A stretch of DNA of 64,000 bases from Oscarella lobularis. Taxonomy: Eukaryota > Porifera > Homoscleromorpha > Homosclerophorida > Oscarellidae. The DNA is taken from positions 1,172,536 to 1,236,535 of the forward strand of contig NC_089181.1 of the NCBI RefSeq assembly GCF_947507565.1, given 5' to 3'. The notes beneath the pieces are model-generated. The model did not search any database. It was not told where the DNA came from and saw only the letters and a list, made by a program, of their open reading frames with translations. Each line of letters opens with the position of its first letter. Positions within the stretch are counted from its first letter, which is position 1. A program made the translations under genes and the position numbers. Positions 1 through 11,601 of the stretch are shown here, piece after piece.

Positions 1-81
1 ATGCGAGTCGACTTGAGGCTCAGGTGCGCATTTCGCATTTTTGCTACTGTAGTCCGCGTTCAATAAGAAAGATTGTTTTAG

Positions 82-800
82 GTGCTCTGCTCCTCAGTCG
101 CAAATGCCCTAGAATACTTTCGAATTAACGGATCTGAAACGTTTTACAAAGCATTCGATTGTTTAAACGTTAGAGGACTCAGAAATGTGAAACAGGACTT
201 GAGAGGATACCGAAATACGGAAGACGATCGTCTTAAGGTCATTAATTAATACACCTGTGGCAAGTATTCAAATTTAGGAAACATTTTGCAGTGGTTTGAA
301 GAGGAGTTCTTAGGCTACCTGCGTAACTGGGATGAATGGGTGGAGTCCATTCAAGATTTTCCTAAGGCTGACCGTGCCAAGCTAAAGCTCAGTGCAGAGA
401 CACTAGAAGGATGGAGGCTGACAGGTTAGATAATAAATAATTGTTTGATAACCTTTAAAATGTCTTGTTGTAGTTCGTGCATTCGTCGACATTGTGAAAT
501 ACTTTGTCAGCCTTCCGGGATCACAAAACCGCTTCATCTTAAGCGAACATCTTTCGCAGGATCCACTGGAAAATTATTTTGGCAAGCAACGTAGAAAGGA
601 GGGCGTAACGACAACCCGTCGGTTGTTCAGTGCCTCCAGAACGCCAAAAAGCTTCTTCTGCAAGGGTCAATATCTCAAGACCCTGTACGTGGCAACTGCA
701 GGCGAAGGAGAGAGCTTTCCCTGAAGAAACCGTCCATGACACTCCTCTTCCAAAGAAGAGAAGCGATTCAAAGAAGCCTACCAAAAAATCGTGAGCGTTA
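82..800 (+). pseudogene. P-element/THAP9-like transposase, C-terminal exons
   Basis: DNA transposase of the P-element/THAP9 family. Three exons can be read: 82-237, 292-424 and 474 to about 800. They are joined by introns of 54 and 49 nt with GT-AG ends (acceptors ttttgcag and ttgttgtag), and the frame holds across both. Family-typical motifs are VLCSSVANALEYF, EEFLGYLRNWDEWV, LSAETLEGWRLT and FILSEHLSQDPLENYFG, which belong to the GTP-binding insertion and C-terminal RNase H-like region. After GKQRRKEG the homologous reading (DNPSVVQCLQ, DPVRGNCRR) is in another frame, so there is a frameshift near 600-605. The THAP domain and N-terminal half are not in this window. I infer a dead, 5'-truncated copy. 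Family assignment is strong; exon 1 could start upstream of the window. Confidence 0.85.
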
Positions 801-1009
801 TTGCATATGTGAGTAGCTAACGTTTATTGTAACGCTTGTTCATGAAAGTCTAATTCCTTGGCCAAATTCTTTCGCAAACCTTTTCTCTTCTTTACTAATA
901 GCTGGCGTTCTCTCTTGTACGTCTCAAGCATAAAGGAAGCAAATGAAAACCCTCGAATACTTATACAGAGAGAAAAATTGCAGCTAAACGCTCATCGCTC
1001 TCACTACCT

Positions 1010-2200
1010 CTGACAACGAAGATATTTTTTCCCAGCACTTGCAAACCTCAGAATTTCGTAGAATTGTTTACGACAAATCGTCTTCAGCTCCTTTTCGCGT
1101 TGTTGTCAGCTTCTCATGCAAAAGAGGTCTGACAGCCTTCTCAAGTTCAACGAAAAAGTCGTACGTCTGGTCGTTAACTTTGAACAGCCGCCCTCTGTCT
1201 TGACGACTTAGCCATTGGAAGGTGTAGTCTCCGAAGGACGTGTAGTTGTGATCCGCCAGATCCGATTAATCAGTCACCGACATGCTTGAAAGGAACGTAA
1301 GAAAAGGTTGAAATTTGATATCTGACATTGTCCTCATTTTCTTCATTAGCTGGAATGGTACAAAACCAGCGGCATAGCGCAATGCGTTCTCTTCGTCCAT
1401 TGAAAGAGAGGGCGTCTTTCTGATGGTCAACACTGGCGGTCTCTAACCTAACCTTAACGCTTTTGACAGCACGGAAGAAGCGTTTAGGAGTTCCGAGAAA
1501 AAAGCACAGCCAAAAAGGTAACTGGCATCTACCCATTTTTCGTAGTAACCTTTAAGTTTTGCTCGGTCTGTTGAAGTGGTTGATTCATTCAACGTCATGA
1601 AGCCAAGTGATTAGTGGAGGCGTCGTATTTAGAGACAACGCGTTTCATTGCGTTGACTTTGTGAGAAATCGACCGTAATCCGCAGGATCAAACAGGACGA
1701 GTTCCTCCGTCGTCAAAAGAATAGCACTCTTTCAAGTCAATAACGATGTCGTCTAGTTCTCGGGATCGCTTGGCCGACTTTTCATAAAGATAGTAAAGTC
1801 TGAGCAAAAAGTCGTCAATTGCATCAAACTGTGTGGACTTAAGAGCGTCTTTAACCGCCAACTCGACTTTGTGGGCTAAACACCAGGACCAGTACACCAA
1901 AGGCAGTCGTTTCTCTATCAAGCCCTTTAATCCTTTTCTGGCTACGTTTACCGAAGCACCGTCAGTGCCACAATCATCTTCCGTGAGAGAAGGAAAATGC
2001 AGCATTCCTAACGTTGCTTCCAGCGTTTCGTACAAGCCCTCAGCTGTTGCTGACATGGGTCTGCAAACGGTGAAGAATTCTCTTTGCGCTACGACTTTTC
2101 TTTTTCATTGTCAATCTCACACCAAACCGCCAAAATCAGCTCGTTATCAACGTTTCCCTTGTCCGCAGATGCGTCCAGAAGGAACGAAAAGACAAGTGAT
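1010..2200 (-). pseudogene. hAT-family (ZNF862-like) transposase remnant
   Basis: Minus-strand remnant of a hAT transposase-derived protein of the ZNF862 type. Reading downward, FSFLLDASADKGNVDNELIL (the region around the first catalytic Asp) lies near 2,180-2,110. A change of frame follows, then CGTDGASVN, WCLAHKVELAVKD and LRLYYLYEKSAKRSREL at about 1,980-1,750. A stop falls in the expected GTRWISHK motif near 1,675. SHKVNAMKRVVSKYDA and NYTSFGDYTFQWLSRQ continue in other frames down to about 1,010. The order of motifs is correct for the family, but at least two frameshifts and several stops make it non-functional. The BED finger and C-terminal dimerisation region are not seen here. Confidence 0.8.
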
Positions 2201-2777
2201 GAAGAATAAGGCAACTAGAGGAGTTGAGCTAAGACCGGGTAGCAAGGTCAAAGTTGCACCATCGAGCAAAGCTTTTTCGGTTGAAGTCATTAAGGAGAGG
2301 GAGGTTATTACGCTAAGTAAGGTAAGCGGTTAGACTACTTACAACCTGCACATTAACATAAAAACTTTATTTTGATAACTTGATAAGGTGGCAGCCTTAT
2401 CTTTGGTTAGCGTCAAAGCTAAGCTAAAATATGAAGGGACGTAGGAAGAAAATTGTGGGGTAGGAAGCGAAAGTCGCAGATGAGCATCCATGTTCCATTG
2501 TGCCGCTCTCTTGCTCCTCGCCGATTCGCGATTTGTTGGTCCTGGCTCTCGCTCCTCTCTTAATTGCGCCAATCATTCTGAACGAATCCGGCTAAATATT
2601 TCTTCGGGTATACGCGGCGGCACCGCGTCGTGATGGTCGCCCTTGTCCATGGCGCTTTCAACATAATCGGGGGTACTAGCGTCGACGTTGGCTGTCTCTT
2701 CGTCCTCGCCCTTGCACTGCCCTTATTAACCTCTTGTGCTGTCGCTAGTTCGTACTTCATGGGCGATCCTGTCAAGA

Positions 2778-3115
2778 TTATTTTGGCTTTAGCAGCCATT
2801 TCGGCTTTTTGGCCTGCGAAACCGCACGTCGCGAATGGCTGTTGCATCCGGCCAGGTTTCGCCTATCTTTTTCGCCAAACATCTGATGGCTGAGCGTACT
2901 TAGCATTCGCCAAACATTAGTAACGTTCAAGTTACACAATTCGGGAACGTCTTCCGCCATGAAATGTTGTAAAAGCTTTGATAGTCCACCTTCGACGAGA
3001 TTCCCGTTGACGGACAAGAAGACGGTATTGATCTAGGTTCTCGTTAGTGGACGCGCGTGTTTCACAAGATCCTCAAATACGGCGATAACATTTTCTTCGA
3101 AAGGGAACGTTTCTG
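2778..3115 (-). other. Unrecognised minus-strand reading frame, possibly degraded coding
   Basis: A minus-strand frame reads from about 3,115 to 2,778 with one internal stop near 3,034. It contains FPFEENVIAVFEDLVKHAR, then FLSVNGNLVEGGLSKLLQHF and TNVWRMLSTLSHQMFGEKD. The composition looks protein-like (mixed hydrophobic and charged residues, amphipathic helices), but I do not recognise a family. It lies upstream, on the same strand, of the hAT remnant and could be a lost 5' part of that element or an unrelated gene fragment. The plus-strand ORF at 2,630-2,893 is its shadow. Confidence 0.25.
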
Positions 3116-3130
3116 TGCCGTACGTCGCCG

Positions 3131-5570
3131 ACCTCTTAATTTTTTGAGACGAGCATTTTGGTTCTCTTCATGTCCTCCCAGTCGTCCATGGTCACATTCA
3201 GCTGCATCGATTATAGCCTAGGAGGGTTGACCGGGCAATTAAATAGAAACCAGGTGTAGGCGAATGAAAAAGCAAAGCGAATTTCCATTTCGTCCACGAT
3301 GTAGCCTTTTTTCGATATTTTCAACAATGTCTTTGTAATCGCCTATTCGATTTTGCAGAGCTTGCATTTAGCTTTCTATTTCTGTTGCCGGATTGCTGTG
3401 GGTTTCGTCACGCCTTCCTTCTTTGATTTGCTTAGATCTTTTTGTACTCCCCTGAGAGCGTTCTGGATCGCTCGAGCCATGCAGAAAAGATCGTCAGCTT
3501 TGTTGAATAGTTTGAGGAAGTCTCGAAGCAGGAAGCGAATAAATCGAAAAGCAGAATATCTAAAAATGCAAGCATAACTACCTAAGGTATCAAAAAGCGC
3601 ACCTTTTGATGCTGAAGCTGTGGTTTAACGCCGTCGAGCTAGACCCACCTTTAGACTTCAACGAATACAACAATTCTTCTATCGTTGAGTAATCCGAAAA
3701 GCATTTAATAATTGATGTCTTGTTTTTAAGGTAGGCTCGAACAAAGCTTAGCAGTGTAAGAATAACGCTCCAGTCGTGGAGACCTAAGTTCCAATTATTG
3801 TTAATTAAGCACACATCGAAGTGGAACGGTGTTTTGTACCCGTATAAAGTACAGTACCGCTCATAAGGTTTAGGCATTCTAGACTTTTGACTAGAAAACT
3901 CAAGTTTCACTGTGTGAACCCGTGACGAACTCGAAAAGCAACTACTAAAGCCAGAAAGCAACTTGTTACACGCAGAGCTATACTGTTTGTTTAGGCTAAT
4001 CTAATACTTCGCTTGACCGCCTTTTGCCTTAATTACCGCCTTAATAGACGCTTGCAAAACAAACAAATACACACGAACAAAAGCCTTAGAATTGCGACAT
4101 TTGCGGCTTTAGCACAGTGCATTTGGGCAAAGTACGTAAGCATTTGCGCACAATTCATCATTGCAAATGAGCTATAGGCCTTTGCACGGATTAGCCTATT
4201 TATGTTGTTGGAATTTGCCTTTTAGGTGTCTGAAACAAATATAAATATTGTTGTGTTGTTACTCTGTTTAAGTAATAATTACGCATGCTCGTTCCTCGGC
4301 ATTGCGGTGAACGCTCGCCAAGGGTAACAAAGACCGACACTGATTCTGAGCAAAAACGAAATAGCTATAGCTTACACAACGAAGAACTGCTCTATTTACT
4401 AGATGTAAGTCGCAGTACACGTACCTCATCAACAGTTTAGTAACTGAGTAAGCCGGACGTTTTAGTTTTAGATCATAGTAAAAGGTGCTAAATCTTATCA
4501 TGCTTAGGCACACCAGTGCTTGAGTCTGTCAAACATACCTGCAAGTGACGTCATCGCTTTTCACAACGATCCGATTCAGCTGCTGCAAGCTTCTCAGGGA
4601 ACAAGCCACAAGAGTGACGGCAAGGTACATGGCTATGTTTAGTTAGTAGACGACTGTCACATTACCACATCATATGATATAGCTCTTCAATTGTGGTGGA
4701 GTTCAACTGTTCAGTAAATAAAATTGTTCTTGAGTAACATTAGAAGTTTGTTGAAACGTTACCTGCTCGTATGGTTTGAATTGTAGCAATTTTCCTCTAG
4801 GATCGGTTTATTAAGGTCAATAAAACCCGAGGAGAAATTTTTGGGTTACATTAGATACAAATTTTGCCGACCACTAAAATCGCTCTTATTGCCTGCAGTC
4901 GTTGACTTTTGTAGGTTTATGCGCCGTATATCGTCGTTCTTCTTCTCATAAACGGCCCTGCGAGCGTCATAGAGGAATATTCATCCCCTAGCATTAATGA
5001 CGTAATTTCCGAATGCATTTTGAAATACTCTCAAGCTAAGCGGAGTGCCTTCAGCAATTTTAGTGAAGAGACGCTTTGTTGAACATGTTTGAATGTCGAT
5101 AACGAGAACAATTTGGACTTCGCTCTCATCTAATAAGTAATATTTCTTAGCCTTCTTCGGTGCATTTGTCAAAGTGTCGCTGACAGCAACCTACTCGCCT
5201 ATAAAGGGCAACTTTCCTGGAAGATGTCGTCCTTGGAGTATTCGAATGTAGTTTCACTGCGGACTACGTCGCTGAGGTGCTGGTTTTGGCAGATGAATTT
5301 GATTTCGTAAAATATGGCCACTACCGTAAACTGGGTTCACTTAGGGATTTATCATCCCGACGGAAACCGAGATAACGGCCCGAGGCGAACATCCCGGTTA
5401 CTGTAATAAAAGCGCGGTGTTGGGGCTCATCGCTGTGCTGAGTTGCGTTGGCTGGGTGGGTAGCGATGCAGGATTTGATAGCTGGGTATGATAATATGTT
5501 GCACGGGTTCAACACCTATTTTTTCCCAGTATTTTTTTTAACGCGCAACACCTAGAACGCGTTGATAGAG
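3131..5570. other. No supported gene
   Basis: AT-moderate sequence with only short scattered ORFs. The longest (minus 3,590-3,961; minus 4,268-4,513; minus 4,981-5,172) match nothing I recognise and show no clear splice pattern. I see no terminal repeats or tandem repeats here. Confidence 0.4.
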
Positions 5571-5574
5571 GCTA

Positions 5575-5725
5575 CAGTAAAACCTCTGATAGTGGACATT
5601 CTAAATAGTGGACACCTCTAAACAGTGGACACTAACCAAAGTCCCGGTTGACTTCCAATACTTTTCAGTACCTTGCAACCTCTGATTGTGGACAATCAGC
5701 CTCTGCACAGTGGACACTAATCTTT
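5575..5725 (+). repeat. pogo-type transposon terminus with GTGGACA subterminal repeats
   Basis: Begins with TA followed by CAGTAAAACCTCTGATAGTGGAC. The word agtggaca recurs at about 5,590, 5,608 and 5,625 and again near 5,690 and 5,708. CAGT..ACCTC starts and repeated subterminal words are typical of pogo/Tigger ends. No matching inverted end was found nearby, so this may be a solo end or a decayed MITE. Confidence 0.5.
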
Positions 5726-6790
5726 CTGAAGCAGACGTTTTATTTTTATCTAATGCCCTCTATAACTCAACTATGCTTTGCAAGACCTCGATCTCGTAGA
5801 GTCTAAACAATATTCCTGATCTTAATAATGAACTGCTTTGGGCCATGCATGCAATAGATGCACGGAATTTCCAAGCCGTAGCCACTGCCTCGATTTACGT
5901 ACTTTCCAGTAACTCTTGCTGTTCCCTTGTTTACTTCTCGTTGTAGAAATCTACTTTTTGTCGGAGCGAGGTTGTATGGCACATGACCCACAACTACTGC
6001 ATCTTTCATAATTGCCACGGCTTTTCTGTCTTTTCATTTTAAAACTCTTGCCGAAGCTGCAACGTTTCTCCTACTGTTGGTGTCCACATGCTTTTGTAAA
6101 CATGATATCCACGGATGAAAGAAGAAATGCTTATGCTATCCAACTCTTGGTGCGCAACCGGTTGACTGACCATCCTAGGACCTTCTAAAACGCATTCAAC
6201 GCTTTGTGTAGGTGATTTAGACCCGGCTAGCTGACCCTAATCGATGGAGGGCGTCTTCCACGTGTTTACGGTCAAGTTAGGCGCATGCGTACTTGAATTC
6301 TCGTCATGATACTAGGTGCAAAGGGAGAGGAAGATCAAAGAGGAAAAGGGAGGAGCAAGAGAAGGATCAATAGCATGAGGTATAGATTTATTTTTAGCTT
6401 CCTAATCATTTGTAGTTTCTTTTAAGGTGGTATAGTGGGTTCCACCCACGCTTTTGCATACACTTTTTTGAAAAAATAAATTTTTTATCTAAGTTTCTAA
6501 ACCTTCTCCTTTCGATCCCGCGTAATTTTGATGTCATGCGACTCAGCAAACCTGCCAAATGAAACGCGTAATTACGAGAGGCGTTTCTGATAAAGTCTAA
6601 ACAGCGTTCAATTCCCGTTTTCTTGGTCGCGCTTGTGCTTGCTGAAGTTCCATTCGTCGTTTCAGCCGTTACCAACGCCGAAAGTGGCTTTCAAAGCCAG
6701 ATTTCCATGGTGTTTTTTGTACCTAACGCGCGCGCGTCGTTAAATTTTTGCATCTGTTTCTGAGCTTTTACGTCTCTTTTTTCGATCGCA
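5726..6790. other. No supported gene; presumed upstream flank of the Mutator-like element
   Basis: Contains unrecognised short ORFs (minus 5,803-6,018 and minus 6,406-6,675). At 6,420-6,455 the sequence aaggtggtatagtgggttcc may be part of a terminal repeat, but no partner was located. Confidence 0.3.
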
Positions 6791-8600
6791 ATGGGTCGGC
6801 TGTCAAAATCGAAACGAGCTGGCTTTCGTGGGATTCCGTCGTACGCAAAGAAGGCCGCTACAGAAGTAACAAGACCGTCGCGAAGCGAACCGGAAGTTGC
6901 TGTCGCGTCCAGAAGAAGAGAAGAGCAACCGTCGCTCACCGGATCGTCCGCGAAAAAGCTCGCCAACGCTCCTTCGTGGGCACGCATCGGAGAATCGCCG
7001 GCGCCTGGGGCAGACGGACTGACATCTATATCGAACACCCACCCCCTACATACCGGCTAATTGATTTGCGGCAGCTAAACCTTGCCATTTCGTCGTTTCT
7101 CGTTTGCCGGAGTTGCAAAAAAGGCAGAATATCTCGAAAAGGAAAGCGAGCGAAAAGGATTTGCGTCGAAAATGGTTATCTTGTGATGACTGCAGCGCGT
7201 TTCACCCGTTTTTTACGTCTGGTCTTTGTCCTGGAACGCGTGGGCAGAGATTTGACGTGTATCGCCGAACGGTTCTCGCAGCGTTAGGAACAGGGTCGCA
7301 CAGCCGGATTCGTTCGACTTGCCGGGGTGATGAACATGCCAGCGCCCTCACTGTACGACAGCTGGGATCAACATTTGGAGGGACTATGTGATTCCCTAGG
7401 GAGGGTAGGAAAGCTCTAAATGTTGCATTTCTTTTTATAGAGTGTGTTTGCATGCATAGGTTTTTGAAGAATCGGCTCGACAAGCTGTGAAAACATACAG
7501 AAGTCGTATTGGAGCCGCTGACGATGACTTGGTCGACGCTGCGATTTCCTTTGATGGCACCTGGGCTCGGCGAGAATTCAGTTCGCTATACGGCGTTCAA
7601 GCAGTTGTTCTCGAAGGAAGCGTGATAGATTTCAACGTTTTCTCGTCCCATTGTAAGGCTTGTCAGAAAATTGATGAGTCCAGGTAATCCGACAAACAAA
7701 GTCTTTGAAATTCATATATTTCTGTCATTCAGAATCGACAAAAACAGCCCTGAATATCTGCAATGGCTAGAGAATCATAAGACCAGGTGCCGAAGAAACT
7801 ACGAAGGCTCATCAAAGGCCATGGAGACAGGAGGAGCGGAAGTTCTTTTCAAGCGCTCAATTGAAAAGCATAAATTGAGGTAAAAATGTTGCTTTTGTTT
7901 CACTTCATGCTTCACATGGATGTAGATACACTACGTTCATCGGCGATGGTGACTCATGTTCGTATGATGCAGTAAAAGGCGTCTATGGAGACGAGCACCC
8001 AGTCCGAAAACTCGATTGTGTTGGTCACGTGCACAAGAGGATGGGTTCTCGTCTCCGAACATGGGTCACCAACAATAAGAAAATCATTTTGGATGATGGT
8101 GGAAATCCTACCGGACGAAATCGACTCACCCATGCCGCCATTGATCAGTAAATAATATAATTGATTAGTCAATTTTCTAATACCCAATTTTAGTCAGAGT
8201 TCGAACTATGGCTACGCCATAAAAATCTAATAAGGGAAATGTCGAGGACATGAAGAAGGGCGTGATGGCTGCCCTCTACCACTGCGTTGATCCTTTCAAT
8301 TACAAAAGAAGTCAAGTCGAAATGAAAGCTTCTCATTTGAAACACTTTTATTTGCCTATTAGATTACTCAGAAACCTACCTCTCCCGGCCATTCGTTTGA
8401 ACATGACCCGACCTGCTGCCCTCAAATGGTTGAAAATCAGCACAAATTCTGCCCAGAGGGTCCCTCGTCGTGGTGCTGGTGGCAGCGATCGAAAGCCGGC
8501 AAGAATGCTGCCCAGCGATCACGCCCTCTTCCTCACGCCTTCTTCCACGAGCTCAAACCCATTTTCGAAGTGCAGTGTTGCAATTTGCCGTTGAGAGAAA
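6791..8600 (+). pseudogene. Mutator-like transposase (Mutator-like transposase domain), C-terminally truncated
   Basis: DNA transposase of the animal Mutator-like family. It starts MGRLSKSKRAGFRG, followed by the Ser/Arg-rich leader with SSAKKLAN. A one-base shift near 7,040 (C-run) moves the frame to YRLIDLRQLNLAISSF and CRSCKKG. Further pieces: CDDCSAFHPFF, NMPAPSLYDSWDQHLEGL, then exon 7,466-7,683 with AAISFDGTWARREFSSL (first catalytic Asp region). Next comes an exon with KTRCRRNYEGSSKAMETGGAEVL (7,739-7,880), an exon with FIGDGDS and LDCVGHVHKRMGSRL (7,926-8,150), and a last part with FCPEGPSSWCWWQR (8,450-8,595). Introns of about 45-70 nt separate these exons. The terminal ESINS-type region with the catalytic Glu is missing because a hAT fragment replaces it at about 8,600. 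Inactive by inference. Confidence 0.8.
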
Positions 8601-8608
8601 AATGACGA

Positions 8609-8890
8609 TTATGACTGGAATTCGTTCCAAAACATTGATTCATCAACGTCGAATTCGCGTGCAAGCTCCATTACTGCGTTTGGCGTTGCTTTCGCACTGT
8701 TTTGAGGAAGCAAATTCCCCATGAGGGAGACTAGGTGTACGTGAGGAAATCGCGTTTGAATATTATCGATAAGCTTAGATAAGTATGATTTTTCTTTTGT
8801 TTCGAAATTTCTGCTTTCGTCTTCTGAATCATTTCCATTGAGGTAAATCACGTTACCGCCAAAGTACACATCTTCTCTAATATGCTTCAT
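8609..8890 (-). pseudogene. hAT (ZNF862-like) C-terminal fragment
   Basis: A clean 93-codon minus-strand frame ends WNEFQS. It carries LIDNIQTRFPHVHLVS, LLPQNSAKATPNAVMEL and AREFDVDESMFWNEF. This pattern (ENIKSRFPD..., then a short acidic helix ending ...LA..Y.VD...L..EW) is the C-terminal tail of ZNF862-type hAT proteins. It abuts the broken end of the Mutator-like transposase at about 8,600. I infer an insertion, or a deletion junction between two elements. Only about 90 residues remain, so it cannot act as a transposase. Confidence 0.6.
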
Positions 8891-8916
8891 AGTAGTTAAC
8901 CCTTTCGCTTTAAAAA

Positions 8917-10420
8917 ATGTTTAGCCGTACAGTAAACAGCCCATATTTGATCTCCGACGACAGTTTGCCTTCAGCGCTGTCTCCGCTGAACCAGTAAGCA
9001 TATTTCACCATAACTAAGTAACCTTGCAAAAAGCTCTCTAAACGAGTCCTAGTGATGAACCGGATGTGCGCAGTTGAAGTTTTGAACCGGTGGAAAAGGT
9101 TTGTCGTCTCATTGTCTGCAGCAAACGACGCTTAAATAAAACATACTATTCCAGACAAGGGTTTTGGTTGCGCAACAGAACGAAGCATACAATCGATCAC
9201 TTAGGGAAAACGAGAGAAAAGATCTTGAAACTTTGAAGAGGAAGAAACTGCAGAACGTACGCCGGCTGAGCTATTATTCTGTTGCAAATAACAACCTCTG
9301 AAATTTGTCACACTTTAGAGACACAACAAAATCCGCGAGTGCCCACTCTCTGTCATGCAAGATGCTGTTAGTGATGAGTACTCATCTATCAGCTTCAAAG
9401 TTCGCTTTCCCGATTCCAACGTGAAGACACGCCTTTTTGACGCGACTCAACGCGTTCAGGTCAAACACATACAGTGGCTGTGCTATTCTTGTTGTTTAAT
9501 GAATGCTTTTGCAGGATCTTGTTGGATGGATAGCGCAAGACCCAAGCGTAGTTGATCCGCTAAAACTGACAGTGAAAGATTTATGCGATCGACCACCTCG
9601 ACCCACAATGTTAACGCGCGCTTCAGTTGCGACCTTATAGACGTCTTCCGTGGAAGAAATGTTCTGATCATCGTATGTGAAAACGGAGACGACGAGTTAG
9701 AGGTATGCTGTAGTGCATGACGTTTTGCAGTTGAGTGTTTGGTGGACACTTTCATTAGGTCAAGGAATCTGGCTGTACAACTTGGATTCATTAGTGGCGC
9801 CGACGAATCAAAGTATATACTGATTGGTCAATAAGCAAAAAGTATTTGACTAAAACTATATTGTACAGTGAAAAGTCACTCTGCGAGATTATTCGAGAAT
9901 TGCAGACGAAGCAGTTGATGTCGGTAGCGACGGTTTCTGTGATAGGAAACGAAATTTCAGCCTATGCAGTGACATACAAGAAGTCCACTTTCAAGGAAGA
10001 GAAGAAAATTAAAGTGGGTTTACGCGGTCCTGACGGAATTTTGTAACTTTGCGACTTTGCGTGTAGGTGGATTTTCTCGGTGAATCTGCAATAGATACGG
10101 GCGGCCCTCAACGGGAATTTTGGAGGAAGCTCTCTTGCGAAATCGAACGGGACATGTTTATTGGCATCAAGGAACATGAGAAGTATCCTATCTTCAAAAC
10201 GGAAGACGTTCTGGTATTTTTTTGCCGTTCATATATCCGTTGCGAGCGTTAAAATTCTGTTCAGGCTAAGACGTACTTTTATGTTGGGCAACTAGTGGCT
10301 TTGTCATGTGCAATGGAGGATCAGGCTTTCCGTTTCTCTCGAGAAAAGTGTGTCAATACAGTGCACCCACGCATAAACTTCCTCACTTTAAAGCGCGCTA
10401 GCGCCTTCGTCGAATGTCGT
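8917..10420 (+). CDS. UBX-HECT type E3 ubiquitin ligase gene, N-terminal part (split gene)
   Basis: HECT E3 ligases transfer ubiquitin through a C-lobe cysteine; UBX domains bind p97/VCP-type ATPases. A possible start is MFSRTVNSPYLISDD at 8,917 with a donor at 8,994. An exon at about 9,160-9,255 encodes QQNEAYNRSLRENERKDLE, the FAF1/UBXD8-type coiled coil before UBX. The exon 9,319-9,459 has FKVRFPDSNVKTRLFDATQR, and 9,515-9,640 continues with DLVGWIAQDPS (UBX fold). HECT N-lobe exons follow: SLCEIIRELQTKQL (9,870-10,013), VDFLGESAIDTGGPQREFW (10,068-10,213) and AKTYFYVGQLVALSCAMED (10,265-10,330). The intron 9,460-9,514 is clearly GT-AG. The reading at 9,700-9,850 is unclear. The frame runs out at about 10,420 in a palindrome. 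The matching C-lobe lies at 16.3-16.8 kb. Confidence 0.7.
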
Positions 10421-10500
10421 GCGTCATCGGGAATGACATCATTAGAATCCTCTCTCCCGTAGGATTCCAATGATGTAGGGCTCGTAGGCGTTCGACGAAG
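10401..10500. repeat. Nested palindrome (imperfect hairpin)
   Basis: Two nested inverted pairs share one centre. The outer arms are cttcgtcgaa at about 10,405-10,414 and ttcgacgaag at 10,491-10,500. The inner arms are gacatcattagaatcct (10,435-10,451) and aggattccaatgatgt (10,461-10,476), around a 9-nt loop. It lies exactly where the HECT reading frame is lost. Confidence 0.75.
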
Positions 10501-10933
10501 TACGTATATTAAGGTCACTTGCTGCTACGTGATTGGCTCGTAGTGTATGCGACGGGTAAGTTCCCTTGGTGACGCCCTATCGCGCTACCACTATTCTGAT
10601 ACCGTTTCTTCGTTTTTTACGTATTACGGGGCAGAATAATTTCGTACTTAGAAAAGAAACGGGCAGTACCACAGTAAATTGTTTAGCGCGTTTTACTGTC
10701 TTTTTGGTGTGGGACCATGCGCGCGCGCTAGCCAGGCCCATGACAACGAATAACTTCTAAACTACGCGAAAGATTGAAAATCGCTTCAACCACATTTTTA
10801 GATTTCCTTTTTATGTCGTTTCGCGAGGGCGCCGAATCGCGAATTGCCTCGTACGCTTCTAGAAAAACGCCCTAAGCAACGATACTTCACAGAGAAATTG
10901 TGGGCAAACGAAAAACCGAACTCAAAATCGCTT
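10501..10933. other. No gene seen
   Basis: Spacer between the broken HECT part and the RPA-like gene. It holds a short gcgcgcgc run near 10,720 and no supported ORF. Confidence 0.4.
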
Positions 10934-11601
10934 CTACCAATATTTAGAAAAGTGTAGGCTGTTGCGTTCCGAAGAAAGAAGTAGAGTAGTTACGTAGGGA
11001 TTGACGCCAGGAAACGGCGAAAGGTACTTTTGCGATGTCGTCGTGTGTATGTCGCCGAGGTCCTGAACTCCGGCCACGAAGTTCACACGCGCAAACGGAC
11101 GCAGCGAGGGCAATTCCTCTAGGGCGATTGGACGCCCGCGAGATGGCGTGTCGTCCGGCTCGAGGGGCTTCGCGTTCGAAAATACGCGATTGGAACGCCA
11201 CACGGCCATCCCCTCGGCAATGACGAATTTCATGTCGTCGCCAGCCCGCGAAGGCTGGACGACGACGTTGGAAAAACTTAAGGCACGGCCGCTGCGGGCG
11301 ATATCCAGAATCTTCTTTTCTTTCGTCAAACTGAACCCGACGAACCTTTTACTGGCCGTGTCGTCGCGCAGATAGCCGTCGAAGTACCGTTTCTCTGGAG
11401 ACGCGCCGATGGCCGAGAAGTCGGTGACGACGCCGTGGACGACCGCTTTGTAACCTAGGAGCGTGGGTCGAGTTACCAAAAACCGAGGTCTTCGTAATAA
11501 ATTCTCTTACCGTCCTGCTGTGAGTACAAGTCGTCCAGCGTGTCGAACTCCGGCAGTTTCGTTTTCTTGCGCGGAGAGCGCTTCGATGGAAAGTCGGACA
11601 T
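10934..11601 (-). CDS. RPA-like OB-fold protein, copy 1 (short form)
   Basis: Two exons are supported. Exon 1 (11,601-11,511) encodes a basic leader MSDFPSKRSPRKKTKLPEF. The intron (11,510-11,455) has GTAAGA...CTAG ends, and exon 2 starts GYKAVVHGVVTDF in frame. Exon 2 carries KRYFDGYLRDD, SKRFVGFSL and SGRALSFSNVVVQ, then RVNFVAGVQDLGD, and ends at 10,934. The same order of motifs (YFDGY, RFV.F, SG.AL.F.NV) appears in the 60-61 kb gene. I read this as an RPA/ssDNA-binding-type OB fold, known from RPA1-like proteins of invertebrates and of some Helitrons. Copy 1 stops where copy 2 continues into a second OB fold and a zinc ribbon. It is therefore truncated or has further exons that I cannot see. 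Confidence 0.6.

Noticed and set aside
2630-2893. 87-codon plus ORF with hydrophobic, signal-like stretch
   Set aside because: Antisense to a better minus-strand frame; no splice or start context support.
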